A stretch of DNA of 64,000 nucleotides, from positions 124,001-188,000 of the forward strand of contig CAVYRN010000006.1 in the NCBI GenBank assembly GCA_963771015.1, given 5' to 3'. The position numbers and the translations under genes are program-made. The stretch comes from CAVSJJ01 sp963771015 (lineage in GTDB: Bacteria > Actinomycetota > Actinomycetes > Actinomycetales > Dermatophilaceae). Each line of letters starts with the position of its first letter. Within the stretch, counting starts at the first letter, position 1. Under the pieces are notes generated by a model. It ran no database searches. It was given only the letters and a program-made list of their open reading frames with translations, and was not told where the DNA came from. Of this stretch, positions 36,046 to 44,855 are shown piece by piece.

Positions 36046-37821
36046 ATGGCGCGGGTGACGTCAGGTAACCCTCAGAGCGCCGTGGCCGCCCCGGCGGTCG
36101 ACATCGAGCCCCTCACGCTCGTCCATGCCGCCGAGGACGAGGACGCGCCATGGTGGCGGTACGCGGTCATCTACCAGATCTACCCCCGAAGCTGGTCCGA
36201 CAGCGACGGTGACGGCATCGGCGACCTGCCCGGCATCGCCGCCCGGCTGCCCTACCTGCGCGACCTCGGTGTCGACGCCGTCTGGCTCAGCCCGTTCTAC
36301 GTCTCGCCGATGAACGACGCCGGCTACGACGTCGCCGACTACCGCGCCGTCGACCCCCGGTTCGGCACCCTCGCCGACGCCGACGCCCTCATCGACACCG
36401 CCCACGACCTCGGGCTCAAGGTCCTCGTCGACCTCGTCCCCAACCACTCCTCGAGCGAGCACCCCTGGTTCCAGGCCGCGCTCGCCTCCCGCCCGGGGAG
36501 CCGCGCGCGGGCCCGCTACCTCTTCCGGGACGGCCGCGGCGAGAACGGCGAGCTGCCGCCGAACAACTGGCCGTCGGTCTTCGGCGGGCGCGGCTGGAGC
36601 CGTGTCACCGAGGCCGACGGCAACCCCGGCCAGTGGTACCTCCACCTCTTCGACACGACCCAGCCCGACTACGACTGGAACAACGCCGACGTCCGGGCGG
36701 AGTTCCTCTCGATCATCTCGTTCTGGGCGTCCCGGGGTGTCGACGGGTTCCGTGTCGATGTCGCGCACGGCCTGGTCAAGGAGGCGGGGCTGCCCGACTG
36801 GGACGGTCCGACCCGGATGGCCCAGGACGGGTCCGAGGAGCCGATGCGGGTCCACGACGCGGGTCCCGGCCACCCCCCGATGTGGGACCAGCCCGGCGTC
36901 CACGAGGTCTACCGGTCCTGGCGGGCGCTGCTGGAGTCCCTCGACCCCCCGGACCGGATCCTCTGCGCCGAGGCGTGGGTGCGGCCCGAGTCCCGGCTGG
37001 CCGAGTACGTCCGGCCCGACGAGATGCACCAGGCCTTCAACTTCGCCTTCCTCGACACCCACTGGTATGCCGACCGCCTGGCCTGGGTCGTCGAGGAGTC
37101 GTTCGGGGCGAACGACGAGGTCGGCGCCCCGACGACGTGGGTGCTGTCCAACCACGATGTCGTCCGGCACGCCTCCCGGCTGGGCCTGGACCAGACCCAC
37201 CCGCGGCCCAACGGCATCGCGGCCGGGGACCCCCAGCCCGACCGTGTGCTGGGCCTGCGCCGGGCCCGGGCAGCCACCACGCTCATGCTCGCCCTACCCG
37301 GCGGCGCCTACGTCTACCAGGGTGAGGAGCTCGGGCTGCCCGAGGTGACCGACCTGCCCGACGAGGTGCGCCAGGACCCGACGTTCCACCGGACCCACGG
37401 GGCGGAGACGGGGCGGGACGGGTGCCGGGTCCCCATCCCCTGGGTCAAGGAGGCGCCGTCGTTCGGCTTCGGCCCGACCGAACGGACCTGGCTCCCGCAG
37501 CCGGACGTCTTCGGCGACCTCGCCGTCGACCAGCAGTCGGGCGTCGAGGGGTCCACCCTCGAGCTGTACCGCCGCTTGCTCTCGACCCGCCGGCACGAGC
37601 GGCTCGGCCATGGCGGCCTCGCTCGCCACCCGCTCAGCTCCGACGACGTCGTCGCGTTCGTCAACGTCTCGCGCGACGGCGCGCGGCACACGCTCGTCCT
37701 GGTCAACACCGGCGCGGACCCGGTGGAGCTGCCCGAGGGGGCCGTCGTCACCGTCTCCTCCGGGCCCCTCACCGCGGACGGCCGGGTGCCGACCGACACC
37801 GCCGTCTGGGCCCGACTCTGA
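36046..37821 (+). CDS. aglA: Alpha-glucosidase / oligo-1,6-glucosidase, GH13
   Basis: The 591-residue enzyme cleaves terminal alpha-linked glucose from malto-oligosaccharides or related sugars. GH13 motifs: 'DLVPNHSS' (I), 'GFRVDVAHG' with nucleophile Asp near residue 237 (II), 'ILCAEAWV' with acid/base Glu near 310 (III), and 'VLSNHDVVRH' with Asp near 371 (IV). The N-terminal 'WWRYAVIYQIYPRSW' is typical of the group. A beta domain follows ('VVAFVNVSRDGARHTLVLVN'). It lies 6 bases after glbO and 3 bases before the phosphodiesterase gene. Confidence 0.9.
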   Translation: MARVTSGNPQSAVAAPAVDIEPLTLVHAAEDEDAPWWRYAVIYQIYPRSWSDSDGDGIGDLPGIAARLPYLRDLGVDAVWLSPFYVSPMNDAGYDVADYRAVDPRFGTLADADALIDTAHDLGLKVLVDLVPNHSSSEHPWFQAALASRPGSRARARYLFRDGRGENGELPPNNWPSVFGGRGWSRVTEADGNPGQWYLHLFDTTQPDYDWNNADVRAEFLSIISFWASRGVDGFRVDVAHGLVKEAGLPDWDGPTRMAQDGSEEPMRVHDAGPGHPPMWDQPGVHEVYRSWRALLESLDPPDRILCAEAWVRPESRLAEYVRPDEMHQAFNFAFLDTHWYADRLAWVVEESFGANDEVGAPTTWVLSNHDVVRHASRLGLDQTHPRPNGIAAGDPQPDRVLGLRRARAATTLMLALPGGAYVYQGEELGLPEVTDLPDEVRQDPTFHRTHGAETGRDGCRVPIPWVKEAPSFGFGPTERTWLPQPDVFGDLAVDQQSGVEGSTLELYRRLLSTRRHERLGHGGLARHPLSSDDVVAFVNVSRDGARHTLVLVNTGADPVELPEGAVVTVSSGPLTADGRVPTDTAVWARL

Positions 37822-37824
37822 ACG

Positions 37825-38628
37825 ATGGCCACCGCCACCGACTTTCCCTACCTCGCCACCCGGACGCCGATCGCCATGGCGCACCGGGGGGGTGCAGCCC
37901 ACCCGGCCAACGTCGGCCTCGAGAACACGATGGTGGCCTTCAGGGCGGCGGTCGCGCTCGGCTACCGGTATCTCGAGACCGACGTCCACGCCACCGCTGA
38001 CGGGCGGGTCGTCGCCTTCCACGACCCGCGGCTGGACCGGGTCACCGATGCCGAGGGCGCCATCGCCGCGCTGCCGTATGCCGCCGTGCGCGAGGCCCGG
38101 ATCGCGGGGCGCGCGTCGGTGCCGCTTCTCGAGGAGCTGCTCGAGGAGCTGCCGAACACGTTCGTCAACATCGACATCAAGGCCGACCGGGCCCTGGAGC
38201 CGACCATCTCCGAGATCCGCCGGCTCGGTGTCATCGACCGCGTGTGCGTCGGGTCGTTCTCGGAGCGTCGGGTCCGGGCGGTCCGGGCGGCGCTGGGGCC
38301 AGGTCTGGCCACCGCCGCCGGGCCCGTCGGGGTCGCCGGCCTGCGTCTCTCCCCGCGGCTGATGTCCCGCTACCTGCACACCCCGGCGCCGGTGCTCCAG
38401 ATCCCCGTCCGGCATCGCCTGGGCGGGGTTGAGATCACCCTGGTCACCCCGCGTCTCGTCGACACCGTCCATGCCCTCGGCAAACAGGTCCACGTGTGGT
38501 TCCACGGGTGGAACCGGGAGGACGCCGCCGAGATGAACCGGCTGCTGGACCTCGGAGTCGACGGGATCGTCACCGACCACATCGGCGTCCTCGCCGGGGT
38601 CCTCGCCGAGCGCGGCACCCCGTTGTGA
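37825..38628 (+). CDS. Glycerophosphodiester phosphodiesterase
   Basis: The 267-residue TIM-barrel enzyme hydrolyses glycerophosphodiesters to glycerol 3-phosphate and an alcohol. The conserved 'AHRGG' near residue 19, 'YLETDVHATADGRVVAFHD' (Glu, Asp and His of the metal and catalytic site, about 49-67) and 'NIDIKAD' are all present. The C-terminal 'DGIVTDHIGVL' block fits. No signal peptide, so it is probably cytoplasmic. It follows the alpha-glucosidase gene by 3 bases and likely shares its mRNA. Confidence 0.91.
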   Translation: MATATDFPYLATRTPIAMAHRGGAAHPANVGLENTMVAFRAAVALGYRYLETDVHATADGRVVAFHDPRLDRVTDAEGAIAALPYAAVREARIAGRASVPLLEELLEELPNTFVNIDIKADRALEPTISEIRRLGVIDRVCVGSFSERRVRAVRAALGPGLATAAGPVGVAGLRLSPRLMSRYLHTPAPVLQIPVRHRLGGVEITLVTPRLVDTVHALGKQVHVWFHGWNREDAAEMNRLLDLGVDGIVTDHIGVLAGVLAERGTPL

Positions 38629-38695
38629 CACCGGGTGCCGGGCTCCCAGGCGCCTCGATTCGGCCTCCCGAGCGGCACCGGCTACGGTGACGGGC

Positions 38696-40084
38696 GTGCC
38701 CGCGACGACCCCCACGACGGCCCCGGGTCCGCTGTCGGCGCAGTACGCCGCGGTCACCGTGTCGATGCTCGTCCTGGTGACGATCGTCGCCTTCGAGTCG
38801 CTGGCCGTGTCGACGGCGATGCCGACCGTGGCGGCCGACCTCCACGCGGTGCGGTCCTACGGCCTGGCCTTCTCGGTCATGCTCACCGCCCAGCTGCTCG
38901 GCATCGTCCTGGCCGGCGTTTGGGCCGACCGGTCCGGCCCGCTTCCGGGAGCGTTCGCCGGGCAGGTGCTCTTCGGCCTGGGCGCGGCGATCTGCGGGTC
39001 GTCGAACCGGCTCGACGTCTTCCTCACCGGGCGCGTCCTCACCGGTCTGGGCGGGGGCCTGCTCGTCGTCATGCTCTATGTCATCGCCGGCCGGGTCTTT
39101 CCCGAGGAGGCCCGGCCGCGGCTGTTCAGCCTCATCTCGGCGGCGTGGGTGCTGCCGTCCCTCATCGGCCCCCCGCTGGCCGCCTGGCTCACCCACGTGT
39201 GGACATGGCGGCTCGTCTTCTGGGTCGTCGTCGCCCCCGTCGTCGTCACCCTCGCAACGATGCACCACCTCCGGGGACGGATCCGTGCCTCGCACTTCAA
39301 CGGCACGGCGAGCACCCGTGACCACCGCACCCACGTCCGGGTCGCCTGGGCCGGGCTCGGGATCGCCCTGGCCGCCGGTGCCGTCCAGCTCGGGACCTAT
39401 GACCTCGTCATCGCCTGGTCACCGCGGACGGTCCTCGGGATCCTGGGCCTCCTCGGTGTCGGTCTCACCGCACCGATGCTCGTGCCGCGCGGGACGTGGC
39501 GGATGGCCCGCGGGCTCCCGTCCGCGATGCTCGCTCGAGCCTTGTTCAGCGCGTCCTTCGCCGCGGCCGTCAGCTACGTGCCGCTCATGCTCGTCAACGA
39601 ACGGGGGACGACACTCGGCTTCGCGGGGCTCATCATCGCGGTCGGGTCGCTCGGCTGGGCCGCGGGCGCCTGGGTCCAGGGACTGCCCCGCTTCGCCGGG
39701 CACCGTCCCGCCCTGGTCTACGTCGGCGCGTCGCTCCTCGTCGTGGGGATGGCGCTGCTCGCCCTCAACGCGTGGTTCGGCTGGTCCTCGGGGCTCGCAG
39801 CACCCGCCTTCGTCCTCAGCGGGCTGGCGATGGGCCTGGGGGTGACGAGCACGACCGTCCTCGTCCTCGCGCTCAGCCCGGTCGAGGAACACGGCGAGCA
39901 CTCGTCGGCGATCCAGCTCGCCGACGTGCTCGGCGGTGTCATGGGCGTCGCGGCGGCGACCGCGATCTTCGCCGCCCTGCACAGCGCGGCGGGCCAGGAC
40001 CGAGGCGTCTTCACACTCATCTTCGTCGTGCTCACGGCGAGCGCGGCCGTCGCCGTCCCGGCCGGCCTGCGGATCAGGACCTGA
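38696..40084 (+). CDS. MFS multidrug exporter-like protein
   Basis: The 462-residue membrane protein has about 12-14 helices. It has the MFS motif 'GVWADRSGPLPGAFAGQVLF' after helix 2 and 'GRVLTGLGGGLLVVMLYVI' (motif B region) in helix 4, as in drug:H+ antiporters. No substrate is indicated. I prefer GTG 38696 because the -10 hexamer TACGGT (38683-38688) lies exactly 7 bases before it, a leaderless arrangement also seen at other genes here; GTG 38687 is the alternative. Its last 11 bases overlap the convergent gene. Confidence 0.83.
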   Translation: MPATTPTTAPGPLSAQYAAVTVSMLVLVTIVAFESLAVSTAMPTVAADLHAVRSYGLAFSVMLTAQLLGIVLAGVWADRSGPLPGAFAGQVLFGLGAAICGSSNRLDVFLTGRVLTGLGGGLLVVMLYVIAGRVFPEEARPRLFSLISAAWVLPSLIGPPLAAWLTHVWTWRLVFWVVVAPVVVTLATMHHLRGRIRASHFNGTASTRDHRTHVRVAWAGLGIALAAGAVQLGTYDLVIAWSPRTVLGILGLLGVGLTAPMLVPRGTWRMARGLPSAMLARALFSASFAAAVSYVPLMLVNERGTTLGFAGLIIAVGSLGWAAGAWVQGLPRFAGHRPALVYVGASLLVVGMALLALNAWFGWSSGLAAPAFVLSGLAMGLGVTSTTVLVLALSPVEEHGEHSSAIQLADVLGGVMGVAAATAIFAALHSAAGQDRGVFTLIFVVLTASAAVAVPAGLRIRT

Positions 40085-40706
40085 GGGCGCGGCGTAGGAC
40101 CCGCCAGGCGGTATACGCCGCCAACGGTGCCACGAGGTGCGGGAGCAGCCACAGCCGCCCACCGGGGTCGTGCCGGCCAGGGGTGACGACGGTGTCGACC
40201 TCGGCGCCCCTCCTGCCCGTCGTCGGGAGGGCGACGATGCGGACGACCGGCCGGCCGGCGAGCCGCTCGCTCAGCTCGTCGTCGCTCGCCGTCACCGGGT
40301 TGAGCCCTTCGAAGACCGTCGCGAAGCCCGCGTTGTGCGCGACCGCGACGGCCGCCCGGATGGCCTCGTCCGGGTCGTCGACGACCTCGGCGAGCCCGCT
40401 GATGGTCCGACCCGGCAGGCGGACCAAGACGTGCGGGTGGTCCCGCAGGTTCGCCAGCCAGTCGGTCCGAGGCCCGAAGCCGGCGAGGAGATAGACCGAG
40501 CCGTCGAGGATCGCGTAGTTGAGCGGGGTATGCCGCTCCCGGCCGGTCCTGCGCCCCGTCGTCGTGAGGACCGCCAGGTAGCCGACGACCGGGCTGCCCA
40601 CCCACGACCCGAGCGGGCCGCGCAGCATCGGCACCATGACCCGGTTGAGGCGTCCGAACGCCGAGCGCAGGGTCTCGCGTCCGGGAACCCCCGTTGCGGC
40701 GCTCAC
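40074..40706 (-). CDS. Nitroreductase-family deazaflavin (F420)-dependent protein
   Basis: The 210-residue protein has the DUF385/Ddn-like split-barrel pattern: 'LAVLTTTGRRTGRERHTPLNY' (residues about 44-64), 'AGFGPRTDWLANLRDHPHVLV' (about 75-95). These motifs bind F420H2 in Ddn-type enzymes. The C-terminus 'LPHLVAPLAAYTAWRVLRRAL' is hydrophobic and may associate with the membrane. The GTG overlaps the thioesterase stop by four bases. The substrate is unknown. Confidence 0.8.
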   Translation of the reverse strand: MSAATGVPGRETLRSAFGRLNRVMVPMLRGPLGSWVGSPVVGYLAVLTTTGRRTGRERHTPLNYAILDGSVYLLAGFGPRTDWLANLRDHPHVLVRLPGRTISGLAEVVDDPDEAIRAAVAVAHNAGFATVFEGLNPVTASDDELSERLAGRPVVRIVALPTTGRRGAEVDTVVTPGRHDPGGRLWLLPHLVAPLAAYTAWRVLRRALRS

Positions 40707-41179
40707 GACGCCCCTCCCCGGCGGTGCCAGCGCAGCGGGACCGGGTCGCCGAGGTGGGGCAGGAGCGCCTCCCGCACGTCGCCGGTGACCCGGCGCGGCC
40801 GTGACGCCTCGAAGTCATAGAGGACGAGCCCGGTCTCGGCGACGGCATACAGCTCGGAGCCGACGGTCTCGATGTCGCGGACAAGGTAGCCGAGGTCGAA
40901 CCCCGCTCCCCCGATGGCCGTCACCCACATGTCGACCTCGATCGGCGCGTGCCGGAAGGTCAGCGGGGCACGGTACTCGATCTCGTGCCGCGACACGATG
41001 ACCCCCTCGTCGAGCAGCGACCGGTCCCGGCCGAACCACTCGCGGAAACCGATGACCCGGGCATCCTCGAGAAGGCGGAGGTACTGGACGTTGTTGACGT
41101 GGCCGTAGGCGTCCATGTCGCTCCACCGCAGCGGGACCTGGACGCGGTACGGCCGGGGGCCGCTCTGGGCAGGGTCCAT
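40703..41179 (-). CDS. Acyl-CoA thioesterase, 4HBT hotdog fold
   Basis: The 158-residue hotdog protein has the 4HBT-type active-site block 'RWSDMDAYGHVNNVQYLRLLEDAR' region near residues 18-41, with the catalytic Asp in 'DAYGHVNN'. 'SRHEIEYRAPL' and 'YAVAETGLVLYD' follow in the usual order. It hydrolyses acyl-CoA or acts on a related thioester; the chain length is unknown. It starts the two-gene minus-strand unit with the F420 protein. Confidence 0.87.
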   Translation of the reverse strand: MDPAQSGPRPYRVQVPLRWSDMDAYGHVNNVQYLRLLEDARVIGFREWFGRDRSLLDEGVIVSRHEIEYRAPLTFRHAPIEVDMWVTAIGGAGFDLGYLVRDIETVGSELYAVAETGLVLYDFEASRPRRVTGDVREALLPHLGDPVPLRWHRRGGAS

Positions 41180-41246
41180 GAGGGCAGTGTGTCAGTGCGG
41201 ACTGGGACCGCCCGGGCACCGGTCCGGGAGCACCTAGGGTTGGCTC

Positions 41247-42602
41247 GTGCCCATCCACCCCCGCACCACCGCCCACCTGGACCATGTCCTCGCCTCGGCC
41301 CAGCGCGACGGACGGCTCCCCTCCGTCGCCGCCGGGCTCGTCCGCAACGCCTCGCTGGTCTGGCAGGGGGCGCTCGGCACCCTCGACGGACGCACCGACG
41401 GCGCCGCCGCCGACGACGACACCCAGTACCGGATGGGGTCGATCACCAAGACGCTCGTCGGCGTGGCGGTCATGCGGCTGCGCGACGCCGGGCGGATCGC
41501 CCTCTCGGACCGTCTCGAGGACCACGTGCCCGGGTCACGCCTCGGGGCGACGACGATCGAGCAGCTGCTTTCGCACGCGGGCGGGGCCCAGGCGGAGACG
41601 CCGGGCCCGTGGTGGGAGCGCACGCCCGGCGGCGACTGGGATGCGCTGGTGGCCGCGCCCGCCGACCTGCGGTTCCGGCCCGGGCGTCGCTTCCACTACA
41701 GCAACGTCGGGTATGCCGCCCTCGGGCGCCTTCTCGAGGTCCACCACGGCCGGGGCTGGTTCGACGTCGTCCGGAGCGACCTGCTCGAGCCGCTCGGGAT
41801 GACCCGGACGACGACCCGGCCCTCCGGTCGGGCGGCGCAGGGCCTGGCGGTGCACCCCTTCGCCGACCTCCTGCTGCCGGAGCCCGAGCACGACGCGGGC
41901 GCCATGGCCCCGGCCGGACAGCTGTGGAGCACGGTGCGCGACCTGTCCCGCTGGGCCGCCTTCCTCGGCGGGGACACCGGTGGTCTGCTGGCGGCGGGCA
42001 CCCTCGCCGAGATGCTCGAGCCGCACCACGTCGTCGATGAGCCCGGGCAGCCGTGGACCGGCGCCCACGGTCTGGGGTGGCAGGTGTGGAACGTCGACGG
42101 CACCCGCTATGCCGGGCACGGCGGCTCGATGCCCGGCTTCCTCGCCGGGCTGCGGGTCCGGCTCGACGGTGGCGATGGGGTCGTCGTCATGGCGAACACG
42201 ACGTCGAGCCCGGCGATGCGCGCGCTGGCGGGCGACCTTCTCGACGCCCTCGGGGACCTCGAGCCGGCGCCGGTCATGCCGTGGGTGGCGGCTGCCGACC
42301 CCGGGCTGCTCGACATCCTCGGCACCTGGCACTGGGGCCCGTCGACCGAGACCGCACGGATGGAGGGTGAGCACCTCGTCCTCGGCGAGCCGGGGCAGCG
42401 GCGAGGGTCGCGGTTCGCCCGGGTCTCGTCGGACGAGTGGGTCGGGCTGGACGGGTACTACACCGGTGAGCCGCTGCGTGTGGTCCGGCGGGGCGACGGG
42501 TCGGTCTCGCACCTCGACCTCGCCTCGTTCCGGTTCACCCGAGCCCCCTACGACCCGTCGGCCGACGTGCCCGGTGGGGTCGACGAGGGCGGCTGGCGCT
42601 GA
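41247..42602 (+). CDS. Serine hydrolase, beta-lactamase/penicillin-binding-protein-like
   Basis: The 451-residue protein belongs to the class C beta-lactamase/DD-peptidase-like family: SXXK as 'SITK' (residues about 65-68, nucleophile Ser), YXN as 'YSN' near 150, and 'HGGSMPG' near 290 in the KTG position. No signal peptide is seen, so it is probably a cytoplasmic esterase or peptidase rather than a resistance enzyme. The last 110 residues form an extra domain with a lipocalin-like 'ILGTWHWGP' start. TAGGGT lies 6 bases before the GTG, suggesting a leaderless mRNA. Confidence 0.85.
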   Translation: MPIHPRTTAHLDHVLASAQRDGRLPSVAAGLVRNASLVWQGALGTLDGRTDGAAADDDTQYRMGSITKTLVGVAVMRLRDAGRIALSDRLEDHVPGSRLGATTIEQLLSHAGGAQAETPGPWWERTPGGDWDALVAAPADLRFRPGRRFHYSNVGYAALGRLLEVHHGRGWFDVVRSDLLEPLGMTRTTTRPSGRAAQGLAVHPFADLLLPEPEHDAGAMAPAGQLWSTVRDLSRWAAFLGGDTGGLLAAGTLAEMLEPHHVVDEPGQPWTGAHGLGWQVWNVDGTRYAGHGGSMPGFLAGLRVRLDGGDGVVVMANTTSSPAMRALAGDLLDALGDLEPAPVMPWVAAADPGLLDILGTWHWGPSTETARMEGEHLVLGEPGQRRGSRFARVSSDEWVGLDGYYTGEPLRVVRRGDGSVSHLDLASFRFTRAPYDPSADVPGGVDEGGWR

Positions 42603-42660
42603 CCACCCACGACGTCGCCGGTGTCCCGCCGTGTCGGCGCGGCGGCATACGGTGGCGGGG

Positions 42661-44811
42661 ATGCCGACCATCGACCCGGACGCCGTGACCGCCGCCGACG
42701 CCGCCCCTTCGCCCGCACCCGACCTCGTCGAGATGGCGGCCCGCGCGTTGCGCCGCCTCGTGGGCGACCCGGGCGCGGCCTTCCGCGCGGGCCAGCTCGA
42801 GGCGGTGGCCGCCCTCGTCGAGCGGCGGGCCAGGGTGCTCGTCGTCCAGCGCACCGGGTGGGGCAAGTCGGCGGTCTACTTCGTCGCGACCGCCCTGCGC
42901 CGGGCCGAGGGCGCCGGGCCGACCCTCATCGTGTCGCCGCTGCTCGCCCTCATGCGCGACCAGATCGCCGCGGCCGAACGGGCCGGCATCCGGGCCGTGA
43001 CGATGAGCTCGGCCAACCCGACCGACTGGGACGACGTCCGGGCCGCCCTCGCGGCCGACACGGTCGACGTCCTGCTCGTCAGCCCCGAACGGCTCAACAA
43101 CCCGCGATTCCGCGAGGAGCAGCTCCCCGACCTCGCACGCCGCTGCGGCCTGCTCGTCGTCGACGAGGCTCATTGCATCAGCGACTGGGGTCACGACTTC
43201 CGGCCCGACTACCGGCGGATCCGGGACCTCCTCGACGGGCTGGACGACGTGCCGGTCCTCGCGACGACGGCGACCGCCAACGCCCGGGTCGTCGAGGACG
43301 TCGTCGAGCAGCTCGGGGTCGGCGGCCGCGAGGTGACGACGATCCGGGGTGGCCTGGCCCGCGACTCGCTCCGGCTCGGGGTGACCCGGTCGATGTCCCC
43401 CGAGCAGCGGCTCGGCTGGCTGCTGGCCCACCTCGACAGCCTCCCCGGCAGCGGGATCGTCTACACGCTCACCGTCGCCGGCGCCGAGGACGTCGCGAAC
43501 GCGCTCGCCGAGGCCGGGTACGTCGTGGCGGCCTACACCGGGCGGACCGACCCCGCCGAGCGTGAGCAGCTCGAGGAGGCGCTGCGGGCCAACGAGGTGA
43601 AGGCGCTCGTCGCGACCTCGGCGCTGGGGATGGGGTTCGACAAGCCGGACCTCGGCTTCGTCGTCCATGTCGGCGCCCCGTCCTCACCCGTCGCCTACTA
43701 CCAGCAGGTCGGCCGGGCCGGGCGGGCGACCGAGCGCGCCGACGTCCTGCTGCTGCCGGGGCCGGAGGACCGGGACATCTGGTCGTACTTCGCCTCGGTG
43801 TCCATGCCCCGCGAGGACCAGGCCGCCGCCGTGCTGGGGGCGCTGGAGACGGCCGGCCGACCGCTGTCGACGGCCGCGCTCGAGACCGTCGTCGACGTGC
43901 GGCGGACCCGGCTCGAGCTGCTCCTCAAGGTCCTCGACGTCGACGGCGCCGTGTCCCGGGTGTCCGGCGGTTGGGTCCGGACCGGCCACGAGTGGGTCTA
44001 CGACGCCGACCGGTACGCCCGGGTCGCCCGGGCGCGGCTCGACGAGCAGCAGCTCATGCTCGACTACGAGCACGCGACGACGTGCCGGATGGCGCTGCTC
44101 CAGGGCTTCCTCGACGATGTCACGGCCACCACGTGCGGCCGGTGCGACGTCTGCGCGGGGACCTGGTACCCCACCGACGTGCCCGAGCGGGTCATCGGGG
44201 CGGCGCACGCCCGGCTGGCCAAGGTCGGCGTGCCGATCGAGCCCCGCGCCCAGTGGCCGACCGGGATGAGCCGCCTGGAGGTACCCGTCTCCGGGCGCAT
44301 CGCGGCGCAGGAGTCCATGGGCCGCGGCCGCGCGCTGGCCCGGCTGACCGACCTCGGCTGGGGACAGCGGCTGCGCGCCCTGCTCCGTGAGGACGCCCCG
44401 GCGGAGGCCGACCTCGTCCGGGCCTGTGTGCCGGTGCTCGCCGAGTGGGACTGGGCCCAGCGACCGGTGGGCGTCGTCGGTATGCCGTCGCGGCGGCATA
44501 CGGCGCTGGTCGCCTCACTCGCCGAGGGCATTGCCGGCGTCGGACGGCTGCCGTTCCTCGGGACGCTCTCACTGGCCCACGGGGGACCGACCGGGGAACC
44601 CGGCGGCAACAGCGCGTTCCGGCTGGCCTCGGTGTGGGACCGCGTGGTCGTCGGGCCCGAGCTCGCCGCGGCGCTCGACGGGGTCGCCGGTCCGGTGCTC
44701 CTCGTCGACGACCTCGTCGACTCGCGATGGACGCTCACCGTGGCGGCCCGGGCGCTGCGCCTGGCGGGAGCGCCGGCGGTGCTGCCGTTCGCCCTCGCCG
44801 TCGCAGGGTGA
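42661..44811 (+). CDS. RecQ-family DNA helicase with a C-terminal phosphoribosyltransferase-like domain
   Basis: The 716-residue protein has helicase motif I 'QRTGWGKSAVYF' near residue 64, DEAH near 168 (in 'VVDEAHCISDWGHDFR', a RecQ hallmark), and motif VI 'QQVGRAGRATERAD' near 355. The RecQ zinc-binding Cys cluster ('TTCRMALL' then 'CGRCDVC') is at about 475-500. The last 200 residues differ from standard RecQ: they end in 'VLLVDDLVDSRWTLTVAARALR', the PRPP-loop signature of type I phosphoribosyltransferases. TACGGT lies 7 bases before the ATG, so it may be leaderless. The function of the fusion is unknown. Confidence 0.88.
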   Translation: MPTIDPDAVTAADAAPSPAPDLVEMAARALRRLVGDPGAAFRAGQLEAVAALVERRARVLVVQRTGWGKSAVYFVATALRRAEGAGPTLIVSPLLALMRDQIAAAERAGIRAVTMSSANPTDWDDVRAALAADTVDVLLVSPERLNNPRFREEQLPDLARRCGLLVVDEAHCISDWGHDFRPDYRRIRDLLDGLDDVPVLATTATANARVVEDVVEQLGVGGREVTTIRGGLARDSLRLGVTRSMSPEQRLGWLLAHLDSLPGSGIVYTLTVAGAEDVANALAEAGYVVAAYTGRTDPAEREQLEEALRANEVKALVATSALGMGFDKPDLGFVVHVGAPSSPVAYYQQVGRAGRATERADVLLLPGPEDRDIWSYFASVSMPREDQAAAVLGALETAGRPLSTAALETVVDVRRTRLELLLKVLDVDGAVSRVSGGWVRTGHEWVYDADRYARVARARLDEQQLMLDYEHATTCRMALLQGFLDDVTATTCGRCDVCAGTWYPTDVPERVIGAAHARLAKVGVPIEPRAQWPTGMSRLEVPVSGRIAAQESMGRGRALARLTDLGWGQRLRALLREDAPAEADLVRACVPVLAEWDWAQRPVGVVGMPSRRHTALVASLAEGIAGVGRLPFLGTLSLAHGGPTGEPGGNSAFRLASVWDRVVVGPELAAALDGVAGPVLLVDDLVDSRWTLTVAARALRLAGAPAVLPFALAVAG

Positions 44812-44855
44812 GGTCCACCCCGAGACGGCCGGCGCACCCGGCTAGGGTTTCGTCC

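Noticed and set aside
41247..42602. Beta-lactamase resistance gene
   Set aside because: SXXK and YXN fit the family, but no signal peptide is present and the C-terminal extra domain resembles cytoplasmic esterases of the group.
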